A DNA stretch of 64,000 bases from Fimbriimonas ginsengisoli (GCA_016179045.1 JACOSL010000006.1:1-64000); one strand, 5' to 3'. Counted from the first letter of the stretch, positions 53,193-62,922 are shown. Notes: a model not told the origin generated them from the sequence alone. Made by a program: numbers and translations.

Positions 53193-54115
53193 ACCAGCGG
53201 GACGTCGAAGACCTGTTTGGCGGGCCGTTGCGGGCAGACCCTTACATTTCGCTCAAGGCCCCGCCTCTGCCCGATGCCAAGATCGGCCCTCTGCCTAAGA
53301 TTCAGTTCGTCATCGAGTTCGTCGGGCCACGATCGATCTCAGGGGCAAGCGCCAACGCGCTTGCCGAACCCCAACTACGCTCCGCGCTGGGCAGCCCCGA
53401 GGTTTGGACCATGAACCAGTCCTCGAACGAGTGGGCGCCGTTGCGGGCAAACGTCAACATCACCTACGACTCGCTCGCGGTCGCTTGGGACTTGATAACG
53501 GATGCGGGCACGATGACAACCGCCAGCGCGCGCCAGCTGTTGGCAGCCGTCGAGCGGTTTGCCACCGACGTTCAGCGAAGGGCGATGCCGATGCCCGTAC
53601 CCGAGAGCGTCGACCCGCTCGTGCGGCACTGGATCGCGGTCCGAGAGTCGCTGGACATCGGGTTCTCCATGGCGGTTGCGCGCGACGGCGACGACCTGGC
53701 CGAGCGGGAGATCTGGAGGCTATGCGCAGCCCTGGGTTTGAACTTAGGGCCGACCGGCGCTTTCGAATGGCGGATCGAAGGTTGGGAGCATCCGCTCCTT
53801 GCCGTCACCCCCCTAGAAGCTGACGCCTTCTCCCTTCGCGACGTAAACCTCGACGCGAAACACCGAGGCCTCGGCCTCGGCTTCAACGTGCCGCGATCCC
53901 CCAGCCCGTCTGCCTCGCTCGAAGGCTGCTTTGGCATTGCCAACCAGTTCGCCTTGCGTACCGGAAGCAAGCTGTTCGACGACACCATGGCGCCGATGAC
54001 GCCGGCCGATCAGGAGAGCCTACGCTCCGACCTGAATGAGGCGGTGAAGGCTCTTGCCAGCGCCGGGCTGACCCCCGGCTGCTCCGAAGCCCTCAAGCTG
54101 TTCGGCGCGGCCTAG
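53189..54115 (+). CDS. hypothetical protein with possible ZipA C-terminal-like domain
   Basis: A 308-residue protein whose GTG start overlaps the era stop (GTGA). The C-terminal half reads WIAVRESLDIGFSMAVARDG, DLAEREIWRLCAALGLNLGP, DAFSLRDVNLDAKHRGLGLG, FNVPRSPSPS, GSKLFDDTMAPMT, a pattern of hydrophobic, Gly and Asp residues like the FtsZ-binding ZipA C-terminal domain. The N-terminal half (KIQFVIEFVGPRS) is beta-rich, and there is no membrane helix, whereas ZipA is anchored. This is a weak, pattern-based resemblance. Its stop shares a CTAG with the convergent SecDF gene. Confidence 0.5.
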   Translation: MNQRDVEDLFGGPLRADPYISLKAPPLPDAKIGPLPKIQFVIEFVGPRSISGASANALAEPQLRSALGSPEVWTMNQSSNEWAPLRANVNITYDSLAVAWDLITDAGTMTTASARQLLAAVERFATDVQRRAMPMPVPESVDPLVRHWIAVRESLDIGFSMAVARDGDDLAEREIWRLCAALGLNLGPTGAFEWRIEGWEHPLLAVTPLEADAFSLRDVNLDAKHRGLGLGFNVPRSPSPSASLEGCFGIANQFALRTGSKLFDDTMAPMTPADQESLRSDLNEAVKALASAGLTPGCSEALKLFGAA

Positions 54116-56673
54116 GGCTCGTCGTCGAGCTCGCGCTGGCCGCGCGTTTGTGCATCGCTCGCCCGCCTTCGCACCTGGCCGTAGGTTCTGCCCGCCGGCG
54201 TCGCCGGCGTCGGCTGCCCGACCTCAGGCGCGCGGGTCGAGATCACGCGGCTGCGGACGTTCTCGGCCTGCGCCATGCCGACCAGGGTGGCCGCCTCGCC
54301 CTTCTTGCGGGCAAGCGCGAGGTCCCAAAGATACAGAATCGGCGACGCGTTGTAGATCGACGAATACGTGCCCGAAACGATGCCCACCAGCATCGCCACG
54401 CAGAAGAACTTGAGATCGACGGTGGGTGTGCCAAAGAGAACGAGGATGAGCAGGGTCGCGACCACCGTCATCGAGGTGTTGATCGACCGGGCGAAAGACT
54501 GGGTGATTGAGCGGTTCATCAGGGTCGAGAACGCCTCGCCCTTGTTGGGACGGCGCAGGTTTTCTCGAATCCGGTCGAAGATGACGATCGTGTCGTGCAC
54601 CGAAAAGCCGATGATCGTCAGCATCGCGGTGATGAACAGCGCGCTTATTTCCCAGTGCTCGAAATAGCCCACCACGGCGGCGAGGAAAATCACGACGAGA
54701 ATGTCGTGGATGAGGGCGCCAATGGCCGAGACCCCGAATTTCAGCCCCGGCACGAACCCGCCTACCGCAAAACCAAATCGAAAAGCGAGGTAGATGATGA
54801 TCAGCGACGAGCTGAGGATGACGCCCCAGATCGCGTTGCTGATAGTCTCGCCGCGAATCACGGGGCCGACCGAGCCGAAGGTGTCCTTGTCGGTGAAGTC
54901 TTTCCCGGTCGGGTCTTGGTGGTGCCGCGCTACGCCGGCCGCCACGGCGATATCATCCAGGACCTTCTCGTCGGAGCGTGGCTTGCCGTCCGCCTCAAGG
55001 AATTGGGGCGACTGTGGAAGCGTTAGGCTAACCAGCCGCTGACCGCCCGGCTCGCTGCTGAACTTGATGTTCGCCCCCTTGAAGCCGGCTCGGTCCAGAT
55101 TGGTCGCGATCTGCTCTCTGGTCATAGTTGCGTCGACGTGGGTGAAGCTGGCTTCCGCTCCACCGCGAAACTCTACGTTCAGCTTGAAACCGCCGATGAA
55201 CGCAAACGGAACGCCGATCAGGATCGTGATCCCGGAAAGGAGGAACCAACGCTTGGATTTCTCCACCACGGTGAGAGGCTCCGCGCCCGGCTGAAACCGC
55301 TTGCCGAACCACTCGTGGTTCACCGCATACCACTTGTGATCGTTGGCAAAGCCGGAACCTACGAGGAACATGAGTAGGGACCGAGTCACGAAAACGGCGG
55401 TAAAGAGCGAGATCGCCACACCAATGACCAGGGTGGTGGCGAAACCCTTGACCGGGCCGGTGCCGAGTTCCATCAGCACAATCGACGTGATGATCGTACA
55501 AGCGTTCGAATCGATGATCGCGGGAAGAGCGCGCCTGAAGCCGAGCTCCATCGCGCTTTTGAGCGCCTTGCCCGATCGCATCTCCTCCTTGAAGCGTTCG
55601 AAGACGAGGATGTTGGCGTCCACCGCCATGCCAACCGACAAGATGAAGCCGGCGATGCCCGCGAGCGAAAACGTGGCGTTGATCAGCTTGAGAACGGTGA
55701 GCGTAAACAGGATGTACAGCATCAAGGCGACGAACGCCATGACACCCGGGACGGCGTAATACACGATTAGGAAAAGGCTGATCAACCCGAAGGCGATCGC
55801 GCCAGCCGTGATGATCTGGCTGAGCGCGAAGCTGCCGATGGTTGGGACGGTGTTGCGGCTGCTGAGCAGTATCAGGTCGACGGGTAGGGCGCCCGAGTTA
55901 AGCAGGTCGGTGAGTTGCTTGACATATTCGAGCTTGTAATTCCCGTCGATGACCGCGTTGTCGCGAAGAATTTGGCCCTTCTTCAGCGGAGCGATGCTGA
56001 GCACGACGTCGTCGAGCACGAAGGCGATGTTCTCTTCCTCGTCCTTGTAGCGCCGAGTCCAGTCCTCCATCTTCCGCGCGCCTGCGTTGGAGAAGGTCAT
56101 TTCGGGACGATATCCGCTGATTCCGGTCGGATCGGGCTTCGAACTTTCGAGGTCGTCGCCCTGGAGGATCAGGTCCCAACCCTTGATCATCTCCACGTAT
56201 TCCGGCATGCCGGGCGCGATCTCCTTGTCGAAATGGCGGAAGCGCACTTCGGGCTTCCCTTCGCTCGAGATGCTCTCGTAGTTCCGGTAGGGGCGCTTCG
56301 GGGTGCGGACCGTCTTCGCGTGGTAGCACTTCAGGCTCGCGCTAGTGCCGAGCACCCGCTTGGCCTCGTCGGCGTTCGTATAGCCTGGAAGTTCGACCAC
56401 GAACTGGTCCCGACCCTTGCGATAGACCTGCCCCTCGACGACACCTAGGGCGCTCGCCACCCGGTTTTCGAGAATCTGCTGGACGCGCCCCGACCACTCG
56501 CCCTCCTTCGCCTTCATCTCGTTCGTAAGCTTGCTGGTGTCGACCTGGTAGGTGATCTCGACGCCGCCCTTGACGTCGAGGCCGTACTTGGGCCTACTTT
56601 GCTGAAAGAGGAATGCGGAGAGGGCGCCGAGGGCCAGAACGAGCAGAAGAAAGTGATAGCTCTTGAGCTGCAA
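54112..56673 (-). CDS. secDF: SecD-SecF fusion protein translocase subunit
   Basis: An 853-residue fused SecD/SecF with 12 transmembrane segments and two large periplasmic domains. The SecD part has VKGGVEITYQVD, ALGVVEGQVYRKGRDQFVVELP and VGMAVDANILVFERFKEEMRSG (conserved Asp in TM4); the SecF part has KLNVEFRGGAEA, FSVHDTIVIFDRIRENLRRP and SINTSMTVVATLLILVLFGT. It uses the proton-motive force to pull exported proteins. The TTG start has a GAAGGAGG Shine-Dalgarno 10 nt upstream. The C-terminal tail of about 60 residues is hydrophilic. yajC is not adjacent. Confidence 0.95.
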   Translation of the reverse strand: MQLKSYHFLLLVLALGALSAFLFQQSRPKYGLDVKGGVEITYQVDTSKLTNEMKAKEGEWSGRVQQILENRVASALGVVEGQVYRKGRDQFVVELPGYTNADEAKRVLGTSASLKCYHAKTVRTPKRPYRNYESISSEGKPEVRFRHFDKEIAPGMPEYVEMIKGWDLILQGDDLESSKPDPTGISGYRPEMTFSNAGARKMEDWTRRYKDEEENIAFVLDDVVLSIAPLKKGQILRDNAVIDGNYKLEYVKQLTDLLNSGALPVDLILLSSRNTVPTIGSFALSQIITAGAIAFGLISLFLIVYYAVPGVMAFVALMLYILFTLTVLKLINATFSLAGIAGFILSVGMAVDANILVFERFKEEMRSGKALKSAMELGFRRALPAIIDSNACTIITSIVLMELGTGPVKGFATTLVIGVAISLFTAVFVTRSLLMFLVGSGFANDHKWYAVNHEWFGKRFQPGAEPLTVVEKSKRWFLLSGITILIGVPFAFIGGFKLNVEFRGGAEASFTHVDATMTREQIATNLDRAGFKGANIKFSSEPGGQRLVSLTLPQSPQFLEADGKPRSDEKVLDDIAVAAGVARHHQDPTGKDFTDKDTFGSVGPVIRGETISNAIWGVILSSSLIIIYLAFRFGFAVGGFVPGLKFGVSAIGALIHDILVVIFLAAVVGYFEHWEISALFITAMLTIIGFSVHDTIVIFDRIRENLRRPNKGEAFSTLMNRSITQSFARSINTSMTVVATLLILVLFGTPTVDLKFFCVAMLVGIVSGTYSSIYNASPILYLWDLALARKKGEAATLVGMAQAENVRSRVISTRAPEVGQPTPATPAGRTYGQVRRRASDAQTRGQRELDDEP

Positions 56674-56789
56674 AATCGGAGCGCCTCCTTCGGCGCGAAT
56701 ACAAGGCTCATGAGTATACCGGGCAGGCTCGCCGAGCCAAGGCCCACCTTAGCTCGGTGTCGCCGATTGGCTCGTGTCAGACTTACTCT

Positions 56790-58577
56790 ATGGCTACCGC
56801 GACCGCTCTTCCGCGCTGGGATTTGACCCCGTTCTTTCCGTCGATCGAAAGCCCCGAGTTCCATGAAGCCTTCGCCTCGTTCGGTCGCGACATCGGCCGC
56901 CTGGAAGCGATCGTTGCGGAGCACCGACTTGGTCGAGACGCCCCGCTTGACAGGGCCCTGTTCGACCAAGTCATTGGACTGCTGAACGCGGTGCTCGAGC
57001 AGCGAACCTTGTTCCAGGCCTACCTGTCAGCCCACACGACGACCGACGCGACCGACGTGGTCGCCCAAGCCAAGGAGAGCGAACTGGACGGCTTGCACAC
57101 GAGGTTTCAAAAGGTTAGAGCGCGCCTAACCGCCTGGATCGGTTCGATCGACGAGAAGGCGCTACTTGGGTCCACTCCGAGAGCCAGAGATCACAGCTAC
57201 TTCATCGAGAAATGCCAGGTCGGGGCGCGGCACCAAATGAGCCCCGCCGAAGAGGAATTGGCGGCGGAACTGCAGCCGATAGCGGGCGCAGCGTGGGAGA
57301 AGCTCTACGGCAACGTCAGCAGCCTCATACAAACCACGGTGCCTCTGCCGGAGGGCGACCGCGTGCTTCCGATGAGCGCCATCCGCAACCTCGCCTACGA
57401 GGCCGACCGCAGGATCAGACAGGTCGCCTTCGAGACCGAGCTCGCGACCTGGAAGGCGAACGAGGTGCCACTGGCCGCCGCGCTTAACAGCATCAAGGGC
57501 CAAGTCGGCACGCTCAACCGGCGGCGTGGCTGGGAATCGCCGCTGGACGAGGCGCTGTTTCAGGCCAACATCGACCGCGCAACGCTCGACGCCATGCTCG
57601 GCGCGGCGCGCGACGCATTCCCCGATTTTCGCCGCTACCTCAAAGCCAAGGCACGAGCTTTGGGCGTGGGCAGGCTCGCGTTCTTCGACCTGTTCGCCCC
57701 CGTCGGGGATTCGGCGAGACAATGGCCCTACGAAGAGGCGGAGCGCTTTGTCGAAATGAATTTCGCAACCTTTTCGGACAAGCTGGCCGACTCGGCGCGG
57801 CGTGCCTTCCGCGAGCGATGGATCGACGCGGAGGCACGCACTGGCAAACGGGACGGCGCCTATTGCGCGCCTTACCCGAAGGGCATTTCGCGCGTGATGA
57901 TGAACTTCCGCCCCTCGTTCGGCTCGGTCAAGACCCTCGCCCACGAGCTTGGCCATGCCTACCACAACCTGTGCCTGGGCGAGCGCACTGCCATCCAGCA
58001 AGACATCCCGATGACGCTGGCGGAGACGGCGAGCATTTTCTGCGAGACGATCATGAAGCGCGCGGCGCTGAAGGCGATGCCTGAAGGCGAGCGGATCACG
58101 CTGCTGGAGGCGTCGCTGCAAAGCGAATGTCAAGTCGTCGTCGATATCACGAGCCGGTTCATCTTCGAGAGCGGTGTGTTCGAGGGTCGCATCGAGCGAG
58201 AACTCTCCGCCGCCGAACTGTGCGGCTTGATGCGAAACGCTCAACTCGATACTTATGGCGACGCCCTCGACCCCGAGCGGCTGCATCCCTACATGTGGGC
58301 AGCCAAGCCCCACTATTACGCCAGCGAGGAGTCGTTCTACAACTTCCCCTACATGTTTGGGCTGCTCTTTGGGCTGGGGCTCTACGGCCTGTACGAAGCG
58401 GAGCCCGCTGGCTTCCACGAGAGGTACGACGAGCTGCTTTCGACCAGCGGCATGGCGGACGCGGCGACCCTCGCCGCATCGGTTGGGATCGACATCCGCT
58501 CGAAGGCGTTTTGGGCGCGCGGCCTCGCGACTATCCGAGACGAGATCGACCAGTTCGAAGTTCTGGTTGGACGCTAA
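56790..58577 (+). CDS. pepF: M3-family oligoendopeptidase F
   Basis: A 595-residue zinc peptidase of the M3B (PepF) type. The HExxH site is KTLAHELGHAYHNLCLGE with the downstream Glu in MTLAETASIFCETIMK. The N-terminal helical region is of usual length. It cleaves peptides of moderate size in the cytosol. The ATG at 56790 gives MATATALPRWDLTPFFPSIE; no Shine-Dalgarno is seen. Its stop (TAA) shares CTAA with the convergent HAD gene. Confidence 0.92.
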   Translation: MATATALPRWDLTPFFPSIESPEFHEAFASFGRDIGRLEAIVAEHRLGRDAPLDRALFDQVIGLLNAVLEQRTLFQAYLSAHTTTDATDVVAQAKESELDGLHTRFQKVRARLTAWIGSIDEKALLGSTPRARDHSYFIEKCQVGARHQMSPAEEELAAELQPIAGAAWEKLYGNVSSLIQTTVPLPEGDRVLPMSAIRNLAYEADRRIRQVAFETELATWKANEVPLAAALNSIKGQVGTLNRRRGWESPLDEALFQANIDRATLDAMLGAARDAFPDFRRYLKAKARALGVGRLAFFDLFAPVGDSARQWPYEEAERFVEMNFATFSDKLADSARRAFRERWIDAEARTGKRDGAYCAPYPKGISRVMMNFRPSFGSVKTLAHELGHAYHNLCLGERTAIQQDIPMTLAETASIFCETIMKRAALKAMPEGERITLLEASLQSECQVVVDITSRFIFESGVFEGRIERELSAAELCGLMRNAQLDTYGDALDPERLHPYMWAAKPHYYASEESFYNFPYMFGLLFGLGLYGLYEAEPAGFHERYDELLSTSGMADAATLAASVGIDIRSKAFWARGLATIRDEIDQFEVLVGR

Positions 58578-59335
58578 ACGCCTAGCAGAGGAAGCAGTTC
58601 GCGGAGCGAGCCGATCGTCGCCGTCGGCTCGGGCGAGCCGTCTGGTCGGTCTTCCGGCCCCTTGCTGCTGGGCGAGACGTCGGAATCGCGCCGTACCCAC
58701 GCGGTCGCCCATCCCGCGTCGATCGCGGGCCGGATGTCGTGCCGGTAGCTATTGCCAACGAACAGCAATTGGGTCGGAGCGCATGCCACCAGTCTGGCGG
58801 CTTGCTCGAAGACGCTTGCGTGCGGCTTCCCGAAACCGAGTTCGCCTTCGATAAGCACTGGATCGAAACGGCCATCGAGCCCTAGGGTCGCGATCTCCTG
58901 CCGCTGAACGTCGGCGGGTCCGTTGGTAATCAGCCCAAGCCGAAAGCGCTCCTGCAGACGATCCAACACCATGGTGACGTCGGGAAAGAGCCGCAAAGCG
59001 CGGTCGCGCTCCTCCATGTAGCAACGGCTCAATTCGCCCGCACGCCGGGGATCGTCCACCCCCACCTCGAGCAGCGCGAGGCGCATCTGCTCGGTTCGGG
59101 TGGGTTCTCCCGTCTTGAGATAAGCGGGATACCAGTCGGACGCTTTCAGCGAAGGGCTGAAGCTCCTGAACGACCGTGCCCAATGCTCGATCATCTCGTC
59201 GGGCGTTTTGCCGGGCGGGCCGAGGCGCTCAAACGCTACTCGCAAGCCATGCTTGCTCGCTTCCCAGTACGCGCAGAGTGTGTCGTCGAGGTCGAAGAAG
59301 AGGGCGAGCACCGTAGCGAAGCGCTCCGCGCTCAT
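58574..59335 (-). CDS. HAD-superfamily hydrolase
   Basis: A 253-residue class I HAD phosphatase. Motif I is FFDLDDTLC, motif II LITNGPADVQRQE, motif III about FGKPHASVF and motif IV FVGNSYRHDIRPAIDAG. The helical cap is inserted after motif I, as in YjjG and N-acylneuraminate-9-phosphatase-like enzymes. The substrate is not known. It ends the lysA-M50-trpS-HAD operon; its ATG overlaps the trpS stop by 4 nt. The last about 25 residues are extra and Ser/Pro-rich. Confidence 0.88.
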   Translation of the reverse strand: MSAERFATVLALFFDLDDTLCAYWEASKHGLRVAFERLGPPGKTPDEMIEHWARSFRSFSPSLKASDWYPAYLKTGEPTRTEQMRLALLEVGVDDPRRAGELSRCYMEERDRALRLFPDVTMVLDRLQERFRLGLITNGPADVQRQEIATLGLDGRFDPVLIEGELGFGKPHASVFEQAARLVACAPTQLLFVGNSYRHDIRPAIDAGWATAWVRRDSDVSPSSKGPEDRPDGSPEPTATIGSLRELLPLLGV

Positions 59336-60306
59336 CGCAGCTTCATCGCGGCGCGAACCTCGTCCATCGTGCGCGCGGCGACCTCCCTTGCCTCTCGGGC
59401 GCCCCGAGCTAGCACCGGCTCGATGTCCGAATCAGAAATCTGTCGGCGTCGCTCGCGGAGAGGCCGCAAGCGCTCGTTCACCGCCTCGACGCACTCAAGT
59501 TTGTTTTGCATGCAGCCGCGCAGGCCTTGGCGGTCCTCGTCCCACTGCTTCTGCCAATCCTTGGAATACACCTTGAGCAGGTTGCACACCGCGCAATTCT
59601 CGGGCACGCCGGGGTCGGTCTTGCGCATCTTGGTGGGCGTGGTGAAGGCGTTCTTGATCTTCTCCGCCGTCTCGTCCTCGGTGTCGCTGAGGTAGATCGC
59701 GTTGTCGTAGCTCTTGCTCATCTTGCGCCCGTCGGTACCGATGAGGAGAGGCACCTCGCCGATCAGGTTCACGAACTCGGGAAACACCTCGCCGTAGAGA
59801 AAATTGAAGCGGCGCGCGATTTCGCGCGTGATCTCCAGGTGGGGTGCTTGGTCCTTGCCAACCGGCACGCCGTAGGGCTTGTATAGCAGAATGTCGGCCG
59901 CTTGCAACACTGGGTAGCCGAGTAAGCCATAGGGCTCGCTCTCCGTCTTCAGGGCAAGCTTCTTCTCTTTGTAGGTCGGCACCCGCTCGAGCCAGCCGAT
60001 GGGAGTAACCATGCTCAGCAATAGATGGAGCTCGGCATGCTCCTTGACGTGGCTTTGGATGAATACGCTTGATCGATCTGGGTCGATGCCCGCCGCCAAA
60101 TAGTCCTTGGCGATCTCGCGCGAGTTCGCGCTGATCTCGGACGGGTCTTCCGCCATCGTCGTGAGGGCGTGCCAGTCGACCACGCAACAGTAGAGCTTAT
60201 AGTCATCTTGCAGGCGCACCCAATTGCGCAAGGCGCCCTCGAGGTTGCCAAGGTGCAGCCGCGCCTGGGTTGGCTGCATGCCGCTGAGAATCGTCTTGCG
60301 ACTCAC
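59332..60306 (-). CDS. trpS: tryptophanyl-tRNA synthetase
   Basis: A 324-residue class I aminoacyl-tRNA synthetase. HIGH is LHLGNLEG, KMSKS is GRKMSKSYDN, and SGMQPTQARLHLGNL is the TrpRS start. Four Cys are arranged C-x2-C, 23 residues, C-x6-C (NCAVC...GCMQNKLEC), the region used in some TrpRS for a 4Fe-4S or zinc site, though the spacing of the first pair and the lack of a C-x2-C at the end differ from the Thermotoga type. The GTG start overlaps the M50 stop (GTGA). Confidence 0.95.
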   Translation of the reverse strand: MSRKTILSGMQPTQARLHLGNLEGALRNWVRLQDDYKLYCCVVDWHALTTMAEDPSEISANSREIAKDYLAAGIDPDRSSVFIQSHVKEHAELHLLLSMVTPIGWLERVPTYKEKKLALKTESEPYGLLGYPVLQAADILLYKPYGVPVGKDQAPHLEITREIARRFNFLYGEVFPEFVNLIGEVPLLIGTDGRKMSKSYDNAIYLSDTEDETAEKIKNAFTTPTKMRKTDPGVPENCAVCNLLKVYSKDWQKQWDEDRQGLRGCMQNKLECVEAVNERLRPLRERRRQISDSDIEPVLARGAREAREVAARTMDEVRAAMKLR

Positions 60307-60941
60307 CCGTTGACCCCAAGCAGGTGCGAGGCCAAGTTCATCACCACTGGGCCCACGATCTGACTGATAAGGCTTCCATTCGAGCCTGGAATGAAGATGA
60401 GGGCGAGGAGGGCGAAGCTGCCGTACGTTCGGTTGAAGATGTACCAGTGTGTCCGCGCGGGTTCGGGAAGGAACGCGCCCGCGAGCCAGTGGCCGTCAAG
60501 GGGGCCGAGGGGCACCAGATTGAACACTGCCAGCCCAAGATTGATGTACACGCCAAACAGAAGAAACACGCCGAGATATCCTGGCGCGCCGGTCAGGCGA
60601 AGGACGCCGGCATAGACGACGGCCTGAAGCAGGTTGGAGGCCGGCCCCGCCGCCACCGAGATGAAGTGGTCCCATCGGGGGTTGCGCATCCGGCGCGGAT
60701 CGACCATGACGGGCTTTCCCCAACCGAAGCCGATGCCGCTGAGCGACGTGAATATCAGCATGATTGTGCCAATGGGGTCGAGGTGCTTGAGCGGATTCAG
60801 GGTGACCCGGCCCATCATGCGCGGCGTAGGATCGCCCGCGAGATCGGCGAAGTAGGCATGTGAAAACTCGTGCAGCGACAGCCCCATCAGGATCACCACG
60901 AGCTGAAGGACAAACACGTTGATGTCAAACCCTTGACTCAT
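60303..60941 (-). CDS. M50-family site-2-protease-like membrane metallopeptidase
   Basis: A 212-residue membrane protein with about five hydrophobic segments. The zinc motif is SLHEFSHAY (HExxH), and the conserved intramembrane loop FNLVPLGPLDGHWL carries the third metal ligand. This is the small M50 type (YwhC-like) that usually lacks a PDZ domain. It may cleave membrane proteins in regulated proteolysis. Its ATG overlaps the lysA stop by 4 nt and the trpS GTG overlaps its own stop. Confidence 0.9.
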   Translation of the reverse strand: MSQGFDINVFVLQLVVILMGLSLHEFSHAYFADLAGDPTPRMMGRVTLNPLKHLDPIGTIMLIFTSLSGIGFGWGKPVMVDPRRMRNPRWDHFISVAAGPASNLLQAVVYAGVLRLTGAPGYLGVFLLFGVYINLGLAVFNLVPLGPLDGHWLAGAFLPEPARTHWYIFNRTYGSFALLALIFIPGSNGSLISQIVGPVVMNLASHLLGVNG

Positions 60942-62236
60942 GTCCGCAGGTCCTCTGGAATAGGCTCTCGGGCGAGCACTTGATCCCAGGTCTCACGCTC
61001 TTGAACGATCTCAGGCTTGCCATCCGGCCTGATCAAGACGGTCGCGGGACGCGGAAATCGATTGTAGTTGGAGGCCATCGAGGATGCATACGCGCCGGTG
61101 CAGAGAACCTGCAGCAAATCCCCGGGCTTGAGGTCGACCGGCAGTTCCACATCGCGAAACATCGTGTCGGCTTCGCAATGGCGCCCGCACACCGTGACCT
61201 TGCGAGTCGGCCCATCCCCGGCAGCCAGCGGCAACACGGTGTAAGCGGCGTCGTAAAGGGCCGGGCGCGGGTTGTCGCTCATGCCTCCGTCCACCGAAAC
61301 GTACACCCTCTGGGCTCCTCGTCCGAGATCGACTTCCTTGATTGGGCCCACCGTGTACAGGGTCACGCCGGATTCGGCGACTAAGGCGCGCCCGGGCTCG
61401 TGGGCTAGAGTTGGAGCAAGACCGCTGCCTTCGAGAGCGCGTGAGACCCCGGCTGCGACCAAGCGGCAGTATTCCTCGACCTCCATCGGCTCCTCGTCCA
61501 CGTACCGAACACCCAGCCCGCCACCAACGTTCAGAGAGAGCGGCGTTACGCCGTGTAGTTTTGCCATCTGAACAGCAAAGCGCGCGATGGTCTCGCCCCC
61601 CAAGAGTTGGGCTTCGGGATCAAGAAGTTGCGAGCCCACGTGGCAGTGGTAGCCGGAAAGCGGCAGGCCCAGTTCGACGCACCGCCGCACCGCTGCCTCC
61701 GCCGCTCCGCTCGAAATGCCGAGGCCGAACTTGGTGTCCGCTTGGCCGGTCGAAATCTTCTCGTGCGTGACTGGATTCACAGCCGGGGCGAGGCGCAAGA
61801 CCAGCCGGGTCGCGCCGAAGGCGCGAGCCGCAAGCATTTCAATCTCATCGAGGCTGTCCACGACTATCTCGCCGATGCCTTGGGCGAGGGCGAAATCCAG
61901 TTCATCGGAACGCTTGAAGTTCCCATGTAGCCGACAAGTCGATCCCGGCGCTCCCGCCGCAAGGGCGGCACGAAGTTCGCCTTCGCTCGCCACGTCGAGC
62001 ACACAGCCCTCTTGGTGAGCGATCGCGAGCACGGCGAGCGTTGAGTTGGCCTTCGCGGCGAATGACAGCTCCGTCCTGGGATACGAGGCGGCGAGCGCAT
62101 CGCGGTAGCGGCGGATTCGCGACCGAAACGCGGTTTCGTCGATCACGTAGAGGGGCGTCCCGAAGTCCTTGGCGAGCTCCCTCGCTTGGATTTCCGATAG
62201 GCGAAACCGGCCATCGAGTCGGGGAGCTTGGATCAT
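60938..62236 (-). CDS. lysA: diaminopimelate decarboxylase
   Basis: A 432-residue PLP enzyme, the last step of lysine synthesis and supplier of DAP control. The PLP lysine is in LSFAAKANSTLAVLAIA; the sugar-phosphate loop is SLNVGGGLGVRY; EPGRALVAESG and GRHCEADTMFRDVELP are the C-terminal active-site motifs. The start MIQAPRLDGRFRLSEIQ at 62236 is used; a longer reading upstream overlaps the Lrp gene antisense. It heads an operon of overlapping genes (lysA-M50-trpS-HAD). Confidence 0.95.
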   Translation of the reverse strand: MIQAPRLDGRFRLSEIQARELAKDFGTPLYVIDETAFRSRIRRYRDALAASYPRTELSFAAKANSTLAVLAIAHQEGCVLDVASEGELRAALAAGAPGSTCRLHGNFKRSDELDFALAQGIGEIVVDSLDEIEMLAARAFGATRLVLRLAPAVNPVTHEKISTGQADTKFGLGISSGAAEAAVRRCVELGLPLSGYHCHVGSQLLDPEAQLLGGETIARFAVQMAKLHGVTPLSLNVGGGLGVRYVDEEPMEVEEYCRLVAAGVSRALEGSGLAPTLAHEPGRALVAESGVTLYTVGPIKEVDLGRGAQRVYVSVDGGMSDNPRPALYDAAYTVLPLAAGDGPTRKVTVCGRHCEADTMFRDVELPVDLKPGDLLQVLCTGAYASSMASNYNRFPRPATVLIRPDGKPEIVQERETWDQVLAREPIPEDLRT

Positions 62237-62342
62237 TCGAGGCGGATTATGGCATGGCGACTGGAGCCGAATCCTGGCCCAGGGACGCTCCGCGATCCCG
62301 AGAAGCGTCCGCCGTTTGTGAGACACTAAGAGGCGAGGGACC

Positions 62343-62837
62343 ATGAGCATCACGCGACACCTCGACGAGATCGACGTGCTTATCCTTGCCGAGCTCCAGA
62401 ACGACGGGCGGATGACCAACGCCGAGCTCGCCAAACGGATCCGGCGGTCGCCGCCATCCACCCTCCAGCGGGTGCGTGCCCTGGAGCGGTCCGGCTTCAT
62501 CCGGTCTTATACCGCCCTTCTCGATCCCGAGCGCCTCGGCCTCCGCACGATCGTTCTCGCGATGATCAGCCTTTCGCTCCATCAAGAGCAGCCGATCGAG
62601 CGATTTCGAAAGAGCGTGCAGGACATCGACGAAATCGTGGAGTGCTACAACGTGAGCGGCGAGTTCGACTTCCTTCTCAAGATCCTTGTCAAGGACATTC
62701 GCGCCTACGAGGTGCTCATGCGCGAGCGGCTGAGCAAGATCAAGGGCGTCCGACAGATCAGGAGTTCGTTCGTGCTCGGATCGTCCAAGCACACGACCCG
62801 CGTCCCCCTCCCTATCCGCCGCGACCCGAGTCCATGA
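62343..62837 (+). CDS. Lrp/AsnC-family transcriptional regulator
   Basis: A 164-residue feast/famine regulator. The N-terminal HTH (LDEIDVLILAELQNDGRMTN, AELAKRIRRSPPSTLQRVRA) is followed by a RAM ligand-binding domain (ECYNVSGEFDFLLKILVKDI, RQIRSSFVLGSSKHTTRVPL). It is divergent from lysA, about 107 nt apart, so it may regulate lysA in response to an amino acid. A GAGGGA Shine-Dalgarno precedes the ATG. The effector is not known. Confidence 0.93.
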   Translation: MSITRHLDEIDVLILAELQNDGRMTNAELAKRIRRSPPSTLQRVRALERSGFIRSYTALLDPERLGLRTIVLAMISLSLHQEQPIERFRKSVQDIDEIVECYNVSGEFDFLLKILVKDIRAYEVLMRERLSKIKGVRQIRSSFVLGSSKHTTRVPLPIRRDPSP

Positions 62838-62922
62838 AGGAGGGCCGCTGTCGTCCTAAATGGCTCAGTTTTTGGGGGACAGGTCACGCGGGATAGGGTG
62901 AAAGACGACGGTAGAGATAAAC

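Noticed and set aside
57162-58712. Long antisense frame over pepF
   Set aside because: It lies opposite the well-supported M3 peptidase and is a high-GC shadow.
62237-62500. N-terminal extension of lysA
   Set aside because: It runs antisense through the Lrp gene and the family start is at 62236.
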